A DNA stretch of 64,000 nt, taken from contig CM071586.1 in assembly GCA_036426205.1 (NCBI GenBank), positions 7,699,471 through 7,763,470 of the forward strand, in the 5' to 3' direction. Positions 33,731-44,624 of this stretch are shown here, piece after piece. The position numbers and the translations under genes are program-made. Position 1 is the first letter of the stretch; each line of letters opens with the position of its first letter. The notes under the pieces are model-generated. The model was given only the letters and a program-made list of their open reading frames with translations, was not told the origin of the DNA and searched no databases. The DNA is from Ascaphus truei (Eukaryota > Chordata > Amphibia > Anura > Ascaphidae).

Positions 33731-34249
33731 AGAGATCCCACGAAATACCAGCCTCTCAGTGAAATGGACAATATTACCTGAAATGAGAACCAACCGTCCG
33801 GAGCAAAAAAGAACGACGTTTGATCCCACTCTGAGCACTAGCAGCGGACGGATAGTCCAATAACTTTACCTACGACCCGCATGTGTTTTTGGACCGGCGC
33901 CCATCTTACCTTGCTCCTTCCTCACGGCAGGCGGGAGTTCCTCTGACTTTCTCGGGCTGTCTGGATGACGTCATTAAAAAGCGCCAATATCTCGTGAGAT
34001 CTGGACACTGGCATTTGTGGCAGCAGCGCCAGCAAATGACGTCACATCACCGGATGGCGCAGGGAGATGTGTCAGATGGAGCCCTATCCCGGAGGACAAA
34101 CGCAGCCTTAGGCCCATAAGGGGACACAGTGGCAGGCGAAAGGGACATAACCCGCGGGCATGGTCCAAGAGCGGCGGCGCCCCTCCCATAATATATGAGG
34201 GTCGAATCTGCCTTTTCAAGGCCCCTACTGTCACCTAACAGGCCCCAGT

Positions 34250-35295
34250 CAAAGAGGAGGGGAAAGGGGGGGGGAGGAGGTAGGGATAGGGGGAGTGAAA
34301 GGGAGAGGGGAAGGAAGGAGAAGAGATACAGGGGTGGGGGGATGGAGGCAAGGGTAGATTGAGAAAACTAGCCCTAGGCAATCCACTCCAAGATCAGCGG
34401 CATTAAAATTATTACCCCCACCCTTCTACCACACAAACCTCAGAGACCCACTAGTAGCAATAGATTTATTATAGTTAGAAATATTAGAAATTTTAGAAGT
34501 AAAACATATCTCCTTCCCCGCAATGCACATAATAGGCCCTGCGAATGTGTAATCACATATAGTTCACTTTCACCAGCGTACAGAGGGTAATATATAACGT
34601 AAAGGGCATTCATAAGCATAGTGTCAGGTACATATAGGTTCTCCTCCAGGTTAAAGTTAGTTATCTTCGCTTCTGTCAATTGTTCATACTGTTTAGATTG
34701 TGTATACTGTTTGTACTGTTGTCCCCAAAGGATGCAATAGGGGAAAGTTTACCAATGTTGACTCTATATAGATCTCGTTATAGTTCCCAGTGACGAGCTG
34801 TTCAGAAAACCCACTGTTGTGACTACATACGGAACGGCGCCGGTGGGATTACCCATGTCGGCGCGCAGGTGTTCTCTGTTTCGGTCTCTAAAAACAAAGG
34901 ATCGCTGACAAGTCCCAGGGAGGGCATGTCCCAGCAGGAAAAGAATGCTGGGACAGTGGCCCACTCCCTTGGGCGGAAGAGCCACACTCGGGGGCTCCCG
35001 AGTCGGGCTCTTGTTTTCCCATTTTTTTTGTGATTTTATACTTGATCTGTTTCTTTTGTTTAATATAAGTTTTCTTCCTTATGTATTCTCTTGTGTTTTG
35101 TCTTACCTCCCTGTTCCCTCTGCCCTCCCCCCCATCCCCCTCCCCCCCCCCACACAGAAGGAAGTATCAATTCAGGTGCGACAGGGGTGTTACCGATCAG
35201 GGACATATCTTAGACACGGTATTCCTCGGTTCGAAAGAAGACGACTCTGGTGGGTGGATGAACGTTAAGCTGCTACTACATACAAACACTATATC
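34250..35295. other. L1 inter-ORF / 5' ORF2 region without recognised coding sequence
   Basis: Contains G- and C-rich runs at 34255-34330 and 35120-35155 and only incidental ORFs. Its length is unusual for an L1 spacer, so another old insertion may be hidden here. Confidence 0.4.
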
Positions 35296-36800
35296 ATGGC
35301 GTTAACACTAATATCCCACAATGTCAAGGGCTTTAATAACCCAACCAAACGAAAGATAGCTTTCTCAGATTATAAAAGAAAACAAGCAGATATCTTACTA
35401 TTACAAGAGACACACTTCAGTAGGAAAAATACCCCTAAATTCCTGGACAGAGATTTTTTTCAGGTTTACTTGTCCTCAGCCTCCGTTAAAAAATGGGGGG
35501 GTGGCCATATTATTTAGAAATCAGACTCCATTTATCTGGCAGTCAACCAAACGGGATACGGATGGTCGGTATATAATTATCACTGGCACAATCCGAGGCA
35601 AATATATCACTCTGGCCTCTGTACACTGGCGACACGCTTTATTGCGCATCGGCCAGATCCGCAAGCCGGGAGATTTCCCGGCTTGCTAGTGGCCGCCCCT
35701 CGGCGTGCCGCGCGTCATAGACGCGCGGTCACGCGTCTTCGGGAGCGTGCGCCCCCTGCACGCGCGTCCAGGGGCTCCCCGAGGGAGCCCTGGTGTCCCG
35801 CGATCGCGGGACAGCGGCAGGGGGTTCCGGGGGACCCGGCGGACCCGGCAGCGGTAGGGAGAGCGCCCCGATCGGAGGGCGCTCTTCCGCTGCTTCGGCG
35901 CGCGCCCGTCACTCTCGGGCGCGCGCCAGGCTACTGCTGCGGCACAGAACGGGCAAATGCTCGAATAAACTGTGCCGCAGCAGTATATCCTCCCTGCAAG
36001 CAGGACGCATCCTTCTTCGATCATTTCTTTAAGATTTGAAACTACACAGCTAGGGGGAGTGTCGTGCTCGCGGGAGATATCAATATGGTCATGCAACCAC
36101 ATATGGACAGATCAGGAGGGACAGGCGTAGATAACAAAGGAGTTGGGATCTCGCTTCACAGAGGCCTCAAAGCCAATCAATTAACTGACATTTGGAGAGA
36201 GTTGCACCCGGCAGATAGAGACTACACGTTCTACTCCCATCCACATGGCTCATACAGCAGAATCGATTACTTTTTTGTCTCATGTCAACTGGTTCCGATG
36301 GTCTCCCGGGCCGAGATCCATGATATTTCATGGTCAGACCACGCACCGATAGAGCTCAGGTGCAACAATATTCAGGCTGTTAGACCTGGAGCGAACTGGA
36401 AACTTAATGAATCAATCCTAAAAATCCCTTCAATATGTGCGGCTATTGGTAATGAAATAAAACAATTTTTCCATATTAATCTAGGCTCGGTCAATTCCCA
36501 CCTAGTATTATGGGAGGCACATAAAGCAACACTGCACAGCACACTAATTAATATCACAGCCAAAAGAAAAAGAGAGCGAGAGATGCCAAAATTATCTCGC
36601 TCCAATCTAAATTGCATTCCCTCTCCTTAAAACACAAAAATAGCCCAGACCCTCAATCCCTACAAAACATAAAAGACACCAAAATTGAATTAAATCTCCA
36701 ATTGACTTCCAGAGCTGATAATTAACTGAGTTGGTCTAAGAGGAAATTTTACGAAAAGGCAAACAGACCGGACACAATGCTGGCACGTATGCTACGAGAC
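35296..36800 (+). pseudogene. L1 ORF2 endonuclease domain, broken
   Basis: MALTLISHNVKGFNNPTKRK, then DILLLQETHF (catalytic Glu of APE-type endonuclease), a frameshift in a G-run near 35495, GRYIIITG, then the 360-bp MITE. The frame resumes near 35990 (QDASFFDHFFKI) after which come LAGDINMVM, YSRIDYFFVS and ISWSDHAPIEL (catalytic SDH). Further frameshifts near 36585 and a stop near 36723 precede the Penelope insertion at 36804. Confidence 0.87.
35624..35983. mobile_element. MITE with GC-rich core and terminal hairpin (360 bp)
   Basis: Inserted in L1 ORF2 with TA duplication (35622-35623 and 35984-35985); deletion of the insert restores the ORF2 frame (ASVYPPCKQ). Ends are imperfect inverted repeats (CACTGGCGACACGCTTTATT and CTGCTGCGGCACAGTTTATT). 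A 16-bp perfect stem lies at 35932-35947/35970-35985. Related to the MITE ends at 5150-5350, 50795-51010 and 63600-63790. Confidence 0.8.
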
Positions 36801-36926
36801 AGGAAGGAAAAAAGCCTCTAGAGAGGAATGTGGAGCACAGCACAAGGACGGACAGCAGGACCAGCATATCAAGGGTTAACTAATTTATTGGTATAGGGGG
36901 ACACACCATAAAACCGGACAATCACC

Positions 36927-36965
36927 ACTCTGATGCATTTCGGGCTATGCCCTTTGTCAAAGAGT
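36927..36965 (-). ncRNA. Hammerhead-ribozyme-like motif, left terminal repeat
   Basis: On the minus strand: ACTCT (stem I), TTGACAA in place of CTGANGA, GGGC-ATA-GCCC (stem II), GAAA, TGCAT (minimal stem III), C, AGAGT (stem I). Compared with the right copy, the short stem III base pair is swapped (C-G to T-A), which keeps pairing. Confidence 0.5.
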
Positions 36966-37580
36966 ATGCCCCAGACTTAACAAACACATATTTATACATT
37001 ATTTAATTACCTTAATCGCGTGTACCTGTGTCGATGACGTCAGCAGTCCCGGTGAAACTCTCGCGAGATCCTACTCATGAGCAGGGCTCTGAGAGACTAA
37101 TCACCAAGATGCATTGCGCCATCGTATAGAGAAAACGCTACATAGTGGACAAACAACAAACAACAAACAACTAACAAATATCGAGTGCCATCCTTCATCT
37201 AGAACGGAAGTGACGTCGCGGGACCTAATCTCGCGTCTCGCGAGACATCCATACTCACTGGTGCCTCAGAGAAACAGGAGCAGGCACAACAGCGCTCTCC
37301 TCCATGGTGGAGATGAAGGGACATTACAAGCTATATATATGTAAATAAGCCAGCAGCTATGCTTCGCAGTGAATAATTAATATAGTAAATATTACAACAA
37401 GTACAATGCAATAGTGAAAGTCATGAAACCTTTTTATGTATAATAAGTTTAAAATAAACAATAGATGCTGACAGGACTTATATATAAGCTATCTCAAACA
37501 CTAATTGTTCGAATTAAATAAAAAAGGATAAAAATAAGAACATGGGGGAACATACTCTTTGACAAAAAGAATCCCTACAG

Positions 37581-38459
37581 GTGACCATTAAGAACCTTGA
37601 GTCCAACATAGATAAATTCCAGGATGAGGAAGGTTTCTCTGATCTTGATAAGAAAATGACTAAAAACGTGAATGATCTAGAGAAGGACCTGATTTTGAAG
37701 AAACAGATGAAGTTTAACCGAGACCGTAGTGACTATGAAAAAAATCAGATATATGTCTGGCAAAGGCCATCTATGCCCAAAATTTTTTTTCGCCAAAGTC
37801 AAAAGTCCCCTAAAGGCCAATCAACACAAAAAAGGGGGACAAGTGAACACATACAGGTATGGTCCATCCAAATCTATTTTGAAAAATCGACATCAAGACA
37901 TTTCAAGTATCTCTGATTTTTCAGATAATGATAGCAGATACCAGACCGTTTCTTTCTCACGTAGAGACAACAGTGAGAAGGGGGAATCTTCAGGAGACGA
38001 GATAGTTAGGCCTAGAGAACAAAGATCAAAGAAAAATTATACACATTCGTCAACCAATGAAGAAGATTATGAGTCAAAAAACGGGGAAAAAGGACTAGAC
38101 GATCGAAGATAAGACGGGGTACCGTCCAAAAGGAAAAAGACTCGCTAGATCCTGTAAATAATATTGTTATAAATATCTCAGGCATCCCATTATCAGATGA
38201 TGCTTTAACACTCCTCAATAGAGGATTACATTTTGTCCCCAGTGACGATTTTGAACTGTTCGAAACTACCATAGATCTACAAAGATTTATGAGGAAATTG
38301 TCCCTCAAAAAATTCTTTAGTAATAAGCTTACTGATTCACCTTCTATTGATACAAATGTTTTACAAGATGTTTCTTTTGATGATGCTAATCCGTCCATGA
38401 GTCTTTCTTCCTTTTCAGAACAGACTGCCCTACAAGACCTAGATGACCTTCTGCAGGAG
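37581..38459 (+). pseudogene. Penelope-like element 2, N-terminal coding region
   Basis: Frames 37581-37916 and 37729-38112 and the following frame to 38459 read an N-terminal region (NLESNIDKFQDEEGFSDLDK) followed by LTLLNRGLHFVPSDDFELFE and QRFMRKLSLKKFF, the conserved block preceding Penelope RTs. At least two frameshifts and an in-frame TAG at 38460 separate it from the RT. Confidence 0.75.
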
Positions 38460-38462
38460 TAG

Positions 38463-40596
38463 GTGACACACTCCTCTGCTAACTATGATGAGACAGATGC
38501 CTCACTATTTCTGGCGGGTACTCAACACTCTTCCTTTAGAAATAAATCTATATTCTATCCCACCTATAACAAAGGACCCTACCTACAAAGCTTTGAACGG
38601 CTAGTAGAGAGGGATCTGCAGATTTTGGCGAGGGGTTACACCTGTTCCTCAGAAGGTTCTAATAATTTAACTAAGAAAGAACAAACTGAGCTACAAAATC
38701 TGAAACGGAATAAAGACTTAATTATTAAGAGAGCCGACAAAGGTGGTGCCATAGTCGTGCAGCATGTGGAAAAATACGTTCTAGAAGCCCTACGTCAATT
38801 GGGCGATCAAAATTCATACCAGAAGTTGGGATCCAATCCCACTAAACAATATCTTGTAGAATACCTCACTCTTATTGACCTGGGGAGGGGATTGCGGGTC
38901 TTGAATGACAGCGAATTCTCCTTTCTTAACATCTCACATCCTATCGTACCTATCTTTCACCATCTCCCAAAGATCCACAAATCTCTTACTAATCCACCTG
39001 GTAGACCGATTGTTTCTAGCATTGGATCTTTGGGACATGGTTTATCTAGGTACGTGGACTCTTTTTTACAACCACTTGTGCACCAACTCCCATCTTGTCT
39101 AAGGGACTCTACAGATTTGATTAACACTCTCTACATTTATTTGGTGTACTCACTACACATGGGTGACTTTAGATGTTACGTCACTCTATACTAGTATTTG
39201 TCACGCACAAGGGATTCAAGCCACACAATATTTCTTAGATAAATCCTCACTCTCACCAGCACAAATCATTTTCATTATGGAAGCTATTACGTTCCTTTTA
39301 CATCACAATTATTTCCTCTTTGATAGCACATATTTTCTACAGACACGGGGCACGGCTATGGGCACTTCTTTTGCCCCATCTTATGCAAACCTTTTTATGG
39401 GCCTTTGGGAGACTTTATTTATTTTTGGTGACAACAATCCATATCGTACAAATATAATATTCTATCGTCGCTACATCGACGACTTGATTCTAATTTGGAA
39501 AGGTAGCAATATAGATTTGGTTTTGTTTATTGACTACCTGAACAAAAATATATACAATCTTAAATTTACATTTGAATCAAACAGACATCGTATAAACTAT
39601 CTTGATGTCTGTTTCTATGTCGATATGAATGGTAATGTCCAAACTGATTTACATCGTAAGATCAACTCCCGCAATTCTTTTCTCCAGGCTAAGAGTGCAC
39701 ACCCAAACGCTTTAATAAATGGAATACCTAAAGCACAATTTTTATGCTTGCGCAGAATATGTTCGACCGAACAAACCTTCATTGATAGATCTGCTGATCT
39801 AAAGAATAGATTCCTTCTAAGAGGTTACAATAAGTCTAACATAGACTGCGCATACATTAATGCTTTACAAATGGACCGAAAGGTTTTGTTAAAATCAAAT
39901 AAGAAAAGGAATAAGGTATTCACCAAAGATTCCACACCTCTATTCATATCTACTTACAGTAGACAATCTAGACAAATTCGCAACATTATCCTGAAATACT
40001 GGGATGTACTTAGGCTTGATGAACAATTGAAAAACCATGTGGACACACCACCTAAATTTGTCTACAGAAGAGCGAAGACTCTAGGACACTATTTATCACC
40101 AAGCCTTTTACAAACCAGGGAAAAGATCAATGTTGCGTCTAAAATTAAAGGATTTAAGAAATGCGGAAACTGCAATATGTGCAGATACGCTACTCCCCTT
40201 AACAATGTAAAAAATGTGTACACTAAGAAAAAGTTAAAAATTCAATCCTTGATCACGTGTAATTCCAACTTTGTTATCTACATGTTGCAATGCGGCTGTG
40301 GCAGCAAATATATAGGAAGGACGATACGTCCTCTAAAACAGAGAATATCTGAGCATTTGCGATCCATTAAACAAAAAGACGATAAATATCCCGTTTCCAG
40401 ACATTTCTCTGCATGCCCCTCTGGTAAGATTAGCAATTTTTCGTTTTCTGCATTAGAAACTATTAAAACACAAACTAGAGGTGGAAACAAAGAAAATATC
40501 CTTAATCGCAGAGAAATGTTCTGGATACACACATTGGGATCTATGGCTCCGCGAGGAATGAACACAGGCTGGGAATTGAAACATTTCTTATCCTAA
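38463..40596 (+). pseudogene. Penelope-like RT with C-terminal GIY-YIG endonuclease
   Basis: 38463-39150: RADKGGAIVVQH (the IKxADKGG motif) and FHHLPKIHKSLTNPPGRPIV (RT fingers). A frameshift near 39150-39165 leads into 39163-40596: VTSLYTSI, GTAMGTSFAPSYANLFMG, catalytic YRRYIDDLILIWKG, then LKFTFESNRHRINYLDV. The C-terminus carries a GIY-YIG nuclease: CGCGSKYIGRTIRPLKQRIS, EHL, and the catalytic Glu region (ENILNRREMFWIHTLG). The last 477 codons are open. One frameshift plus the upstream stop separate it from an active gene. RT copies RNA at nicked DNA ends; GIY-YIG probably makes the nick. Confidence 0.88.
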
Positions 40597-41510
40597 TAGT
40601 CATGTTGTTCATCCCTCGCTGACCATAGTTGTACCTTAATGTCTTTCAATTTCTCATGAAAAAGTGCGGTCTATAGATATCTGCGATTGTATTTGATAGT
40701 ATTAATAGATGCACTATCAAAGGCCCTTCCATTATCAGGTCTCCTAGATCTAAAACATTGTCATAATAATAGTATTGATTAACATAAAATTGTCGTTGGG
40801 TAAATGGTTAATTATCTTTTTCCATATAGATATACAGTGAGAATATATGTCACACACGATTAATAAATATTAAATAAATGTATAATAAATGTTTAAGAAC
40901 TTTATAGTGAACATATCTCTCTGTTGATTGCCAACCTCATGTTCCCCCATGTTCTTATTTTTATCCTTTTTTATTTAATTACAATTAGTGTTGAGATAGC
41001 TTATATATAAGTCCTGTCAGCATCTATTGTTATTTTAAACTTATATTACATAAAAAGTTTCATGACCTTCACTATTGCATTGTACTTGTTGTAATATTTA
41101 CTATATTAATTATCACTGCGAAGCATAGCTGCTGGCTTATTTACATATATATAGCTTGTAATGTCCCTTCATCTCCACCATGGAGAGCGCTGTTGTGCCT
41201 GCTCCTGTTTCTCTGAGGCACCAGTGAGTCTGGATGTCTCGTGAGATGCGAGATTAGGTCCCGCGACGTCACTTCCGGTCTAGATGAAGGATGGCACTCG
41301 ATATTTGTTAGTTGTTTGTTGTTTGTCCACTATGTAGCGTTTTCCCTATACGATGGCGCAATGCATCTTGGTGATTAGTCTCTCAGAGTCCTGCTCATGA
41401 GTAGGATCTCACGAGAGTTTCACCGGGACTGCTGACGTCATCAACACAGGTACACGCGATTAAGGTAATTAAATAATGTATAAATATGTGTTTGTTAAGT
41501 CTGGGGCATA

Positions 41511-41548
41511 CTCTTTGACAAAGGGCATAGCCCGAAACGCGTCAGAGT
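41511..41548 (+). ncRNA. Hammerhead-ribozyme-like motif, right terminal repeat
   Basis: ACTCT/AGAGT forms stem I, GGGC/GCCC stem II, GAAA then CGCGTC fits the minimal stem III and cleavage site. The core reads TTGACAA where the consensus is CTGANGA: positions 3 and 8, which pair in the folded ribozyme, are both changed (C to U, G to A), a compensating pair. Confidence 0.55.
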
Positions 41549-42080
41549 GGTGATTTTACAGTTTTATGGTGTCCCCCCCTATACCAATAAATTAGTTAAC
41601 CCTTGATATGCTGGTCCTGCTGTCTGTCCTTGTGCTGTGCTCCACATTCCTCTCTAGAGGCTTTTTTCCTTCCTGTTCTGCAATCAAGTTGGAGGCACGC
41701 CTGCATGGATCCCCTGCTGATCTACACTACTCTACAATCAAAAAAGTGAGTGGACTTTGATATACCTACTGCTCTCTGATATTGTCACCATCTCTGTTCT
41801 GTGACTTACCTTAGTGTGGTAGGAGAACAGGGAACTTTCAGCCTATGGCGCTATGTTCCCCTAATACCCTATAAATCCCACTATTGGAAGCCATATAGGC
41901 AGTCACATACTCATGAACAGTCTATAAGGTTGACTTGGATATATATCCTCAAGAAGCAGTTTGTCCTCACTAATAATTCAAGCAAAGAATATGTATCCGT
42001 GACATATTGGACCTGTTATATAATATACCTGTTCATATATCTGTTGCACCTTTTTGGACGGAAGTCCTGTTTTTCTATAT

Positions 42081-43870
42081 ATGCTACGAGACAGGCAGTC
42101 TAAATATAACATCCCAGCCATACGCTTAAAATCCGGGACCACCACAGCCAACCCGATGAAAATCGTAGAGGAATTTGGTTCTTTCTATGAATCTTTATAT
42201 AATGGGGAGAAGGTGGCACATAATCCCAAAACGAGCGGGGCATTGCGAGATTTCCTAGCCAGCTCAAGCCTAGTGAGATTGACAGATACAGACAGAGAGG
42301 CCCTGTGTGCAGACTTCTCTATTGAGGAACTTTCACAGGCTATTAAAGAACTGAAACCATCAAAGCCCCCTGGGCCAGATGGCTTTTCGGGGCTATATTA
42401 CAAGAAATTTGTCAAACTGCTCGCCCCGAGGCTGCTCCAAGTGTTTAACGCAATTTTAGCGGGAGCTCCCATCCCCAGAGAGATGTTGCAGGCGTCTATA
42501 TCCCTAATTCATAAGCCTGGTAAGGATCCGCTGGATTGCAAAAGTTACAGGCCAATTTCATTAAGTAATACAGATATTAAATTATACGCCAAATTACTGG
42601 CCAATAGACTCTGTCATATCCTACCCAGACTTATACAACCAGATCAAGTCGGATTTATTAAGGGGAGGCACGCAGCGGATAATACCCGACGATTTATTGA
42701 TCTGATAGAATTGGCTAATAAAACAAAGACTCAAAGTATGTTGTTAAGTCTGGATGCAGAAAAAGCTTTTGATAGGATAGACTGGCCTTACCTGAAGGAA
42801 ACGCTTGCGTCATTTGGCTTTGGGGATCAGATGAGTGAGGCGATTCTCGCGCTTTACTCGGGCCCTACTGCCAGGGTCATACATCAGGGCTACCGCTCAC
42901 TGCCATTTCAAATAAAGAGTGGCACGAGACAGGGTTGCCCACTATCTCCTCTCTTATTCGCCCTATGTATCGAACCACTGGCGGCACAAATCAGTGGCAA
43001 CCCAGACATCTCGGGGTTGAACGCGTACTCACAATCTCATAAAGTGGCCCTGTACGCAGATGATATCCTCTTGATTGTTACAAAACCCCTCACCTCCTTA
43101 CCAAATCTATTTGACCTATTAGACAGATTCTCGAGGATCTCAGTGTTCAAAATAAACCAGTCTAAATCTGAAGCTTTTAGCATCAATCTCCCTAGACATA
43201 CTGAGAAACTATTACAACTGAACTTCAAATTTAATTGGCAAAAGAAATGTATCAAATATCTGGGAGTCCACATCACTAAAGACACCATAGGCATTTATAA
43301 AGCAAATTACTCCAATTTGATTCCGACTCTAAAATCTGATTTACATAGATGGACCTCTCAGAGAATTTCCTGGATAGGTAGGATATATAGCGTTAAAATG
43401 AATCTACTCCCCCGTATCCTCTAGCTCTTCCAAACGCTGCCCGTACCACTCAAAATGAAGGATTTACTCTCACTTCAATCTGAGATATCTAATTTTATAT
43501 GGGGAAAAAAAAAACGAGAGTTAATAAACTGAATATGAAAAGACCTGTATTGGCGGGCAGACTAGCAGTGCCCTGTCTGTTATCATACTACAAAGCGGCA
43601 CAATTAAGCCAAATTGTTCAATGGCAATCCAACCCAAATTCGAAACGCTGGGTGGAGCTTGAAAACACTGCCTGTTCCCCATTGGAACTTCGCAGCCTGA
43701 TTTGGTTGCCCAAAACAGCACAAAAATTCGCTGCCACACCGCTCTCCCCGATGACCAACTCACTATCAATCTGGGAGGCAAATAAGCTGAGACATTCCCT
43801 CACGACAAAACATACCATGATGACCCCCTTATGGAACAATTCTATGTTCGCTCCGGGCCTAGTAGGTAGT
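42081..43870 (+). pseudogene. L1 ORF2 reverse transcriptase and C-terminal segment
   Basis: Resumes after the Penelope insertion. 42096-43424 is open: SKPPGPDGFSGLYYKKF, KDPLDCKSYRPISLSNTD, DQVGFIKGRHAADN, LSLDAEKAFDRIDW, TRQGCPLSPLLFALC, active site LYADDILLI (YADD intact), NWQKKCIKYLGVHIT, ISWIGRIYSVKMNLLPRIL. A TAG stop near 43423 and a shift near 43500 precede LNMKRPVLAGRLAVPCLLSY up to SMFAPGLVGSN, where a CR1 fragment cuts it off. The RT core itself is undamaged. Confidence 0.9.
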
Positions 43871-43871
43871 A

Positions 43872-44624
43872 ATATCTTTGCAAAATCTAAGTAGACCACA
43901 TCAACTGCATGACCCTGGTCTAAATTCCTACTTACCTCCTCAAAGAAACAAATAAGGTTAGTTTGGCAAGATCTATCCTTCATAAATCCATGCTGACTAT
44001 TACTAATAATTTTGTTTTCCATTATGTATTCCTGAATATTATCCCGTATTAAACCTTCAAGTAGTTTCCCTACTATTGAAGTCAGGCTTACAGGTCTGTA
44101 ATTTCCCGGTTGTGATCTAGCTCCCTTTTTAAATATAGGCACATCTGCTTTACACCAATCTTGTGGTACTGAGCCTGTGGAAATGGAGTCCTTGAATATT
44201 AAATATAATGGTTTTGCTATTACTGAGCTTAACTCCTTGAGAACTCTTGGATGTATGCCATCGGGGCCAGGCGCTTATGAACTTCTTCCTCAGTTAACCA
44301 ATTGTTCATTAATATGGAGGTTGTGGCTTCCTCCTGCGGCACTACTATTGAACTTGATTCTTCCCTTGTAAACACAGAGGAAAAGAATTTGTTTAATACC
44401 TCAGTTTTTTCCTTATCTCCAATAATCTGCCTACCCATTTCACCCTGAAAGGGTCCTATATTTTCTTTTCTCATTTTTTTGTTATTAAGGTACTTAAAGA
44501 ATTTTTTAGGGTTGACCTTACTTTCTATTGCAATCCTTTCTTCATTATCCATTTTTGCTAATTTCATTGCCCTTTTGCAATTTTTGTTACATTCCTTATA
44601 ATTCTGATACGCAGTCTCGACCGC
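43872..44624 (-). mobile_element. CR1-type LINE fragment
   Basis: Minus strand, in order: the pre-RT region (NPKKFFKYLNNKKMRKENIG, EKTEVLNKFFSSVFT) and the RT fingers (FKKGARSQPGNYRPVSLTSI, HGFMKDRSCQTNLICFFEEV, VDVVYLDFAK). These are hallmarks of CR1-group LINEs. Only the middle of the ORF is present, with at least one frameshift near 44260. Inserted antisense into the 3' part of L1 ORF2. Confidence 0.88.

Larger units (their letters stand above)
36804..42079 (+). mobile_element. Penelope-like element 2, nearly complete (5.3 kb)
   Basis: Splits L1 ORF2 with a 16-bp target duplication TATGCTACGAGACAGG (36788-36803 and 42080-42095). Ends are inverted repeats of about 740 bp (36801-37550 and 40940-41674), each carrying a hammerhead-like motif. 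The plus-strand body encodes an N-terminal region, reverse transcriptase and a GIY-YIG endonuclease. Bases 41675-42079 lie outside the right repeat and hold no recognised gene. Confidence 0.88.

Noticed and set aside
35683..36102. Arg/Gly/Pro-rich ORFs on both strands near 35.7-36.0 kb
   Set aside because: They lie in the GC-rich core of a MITE inserted in L1 ORF2.
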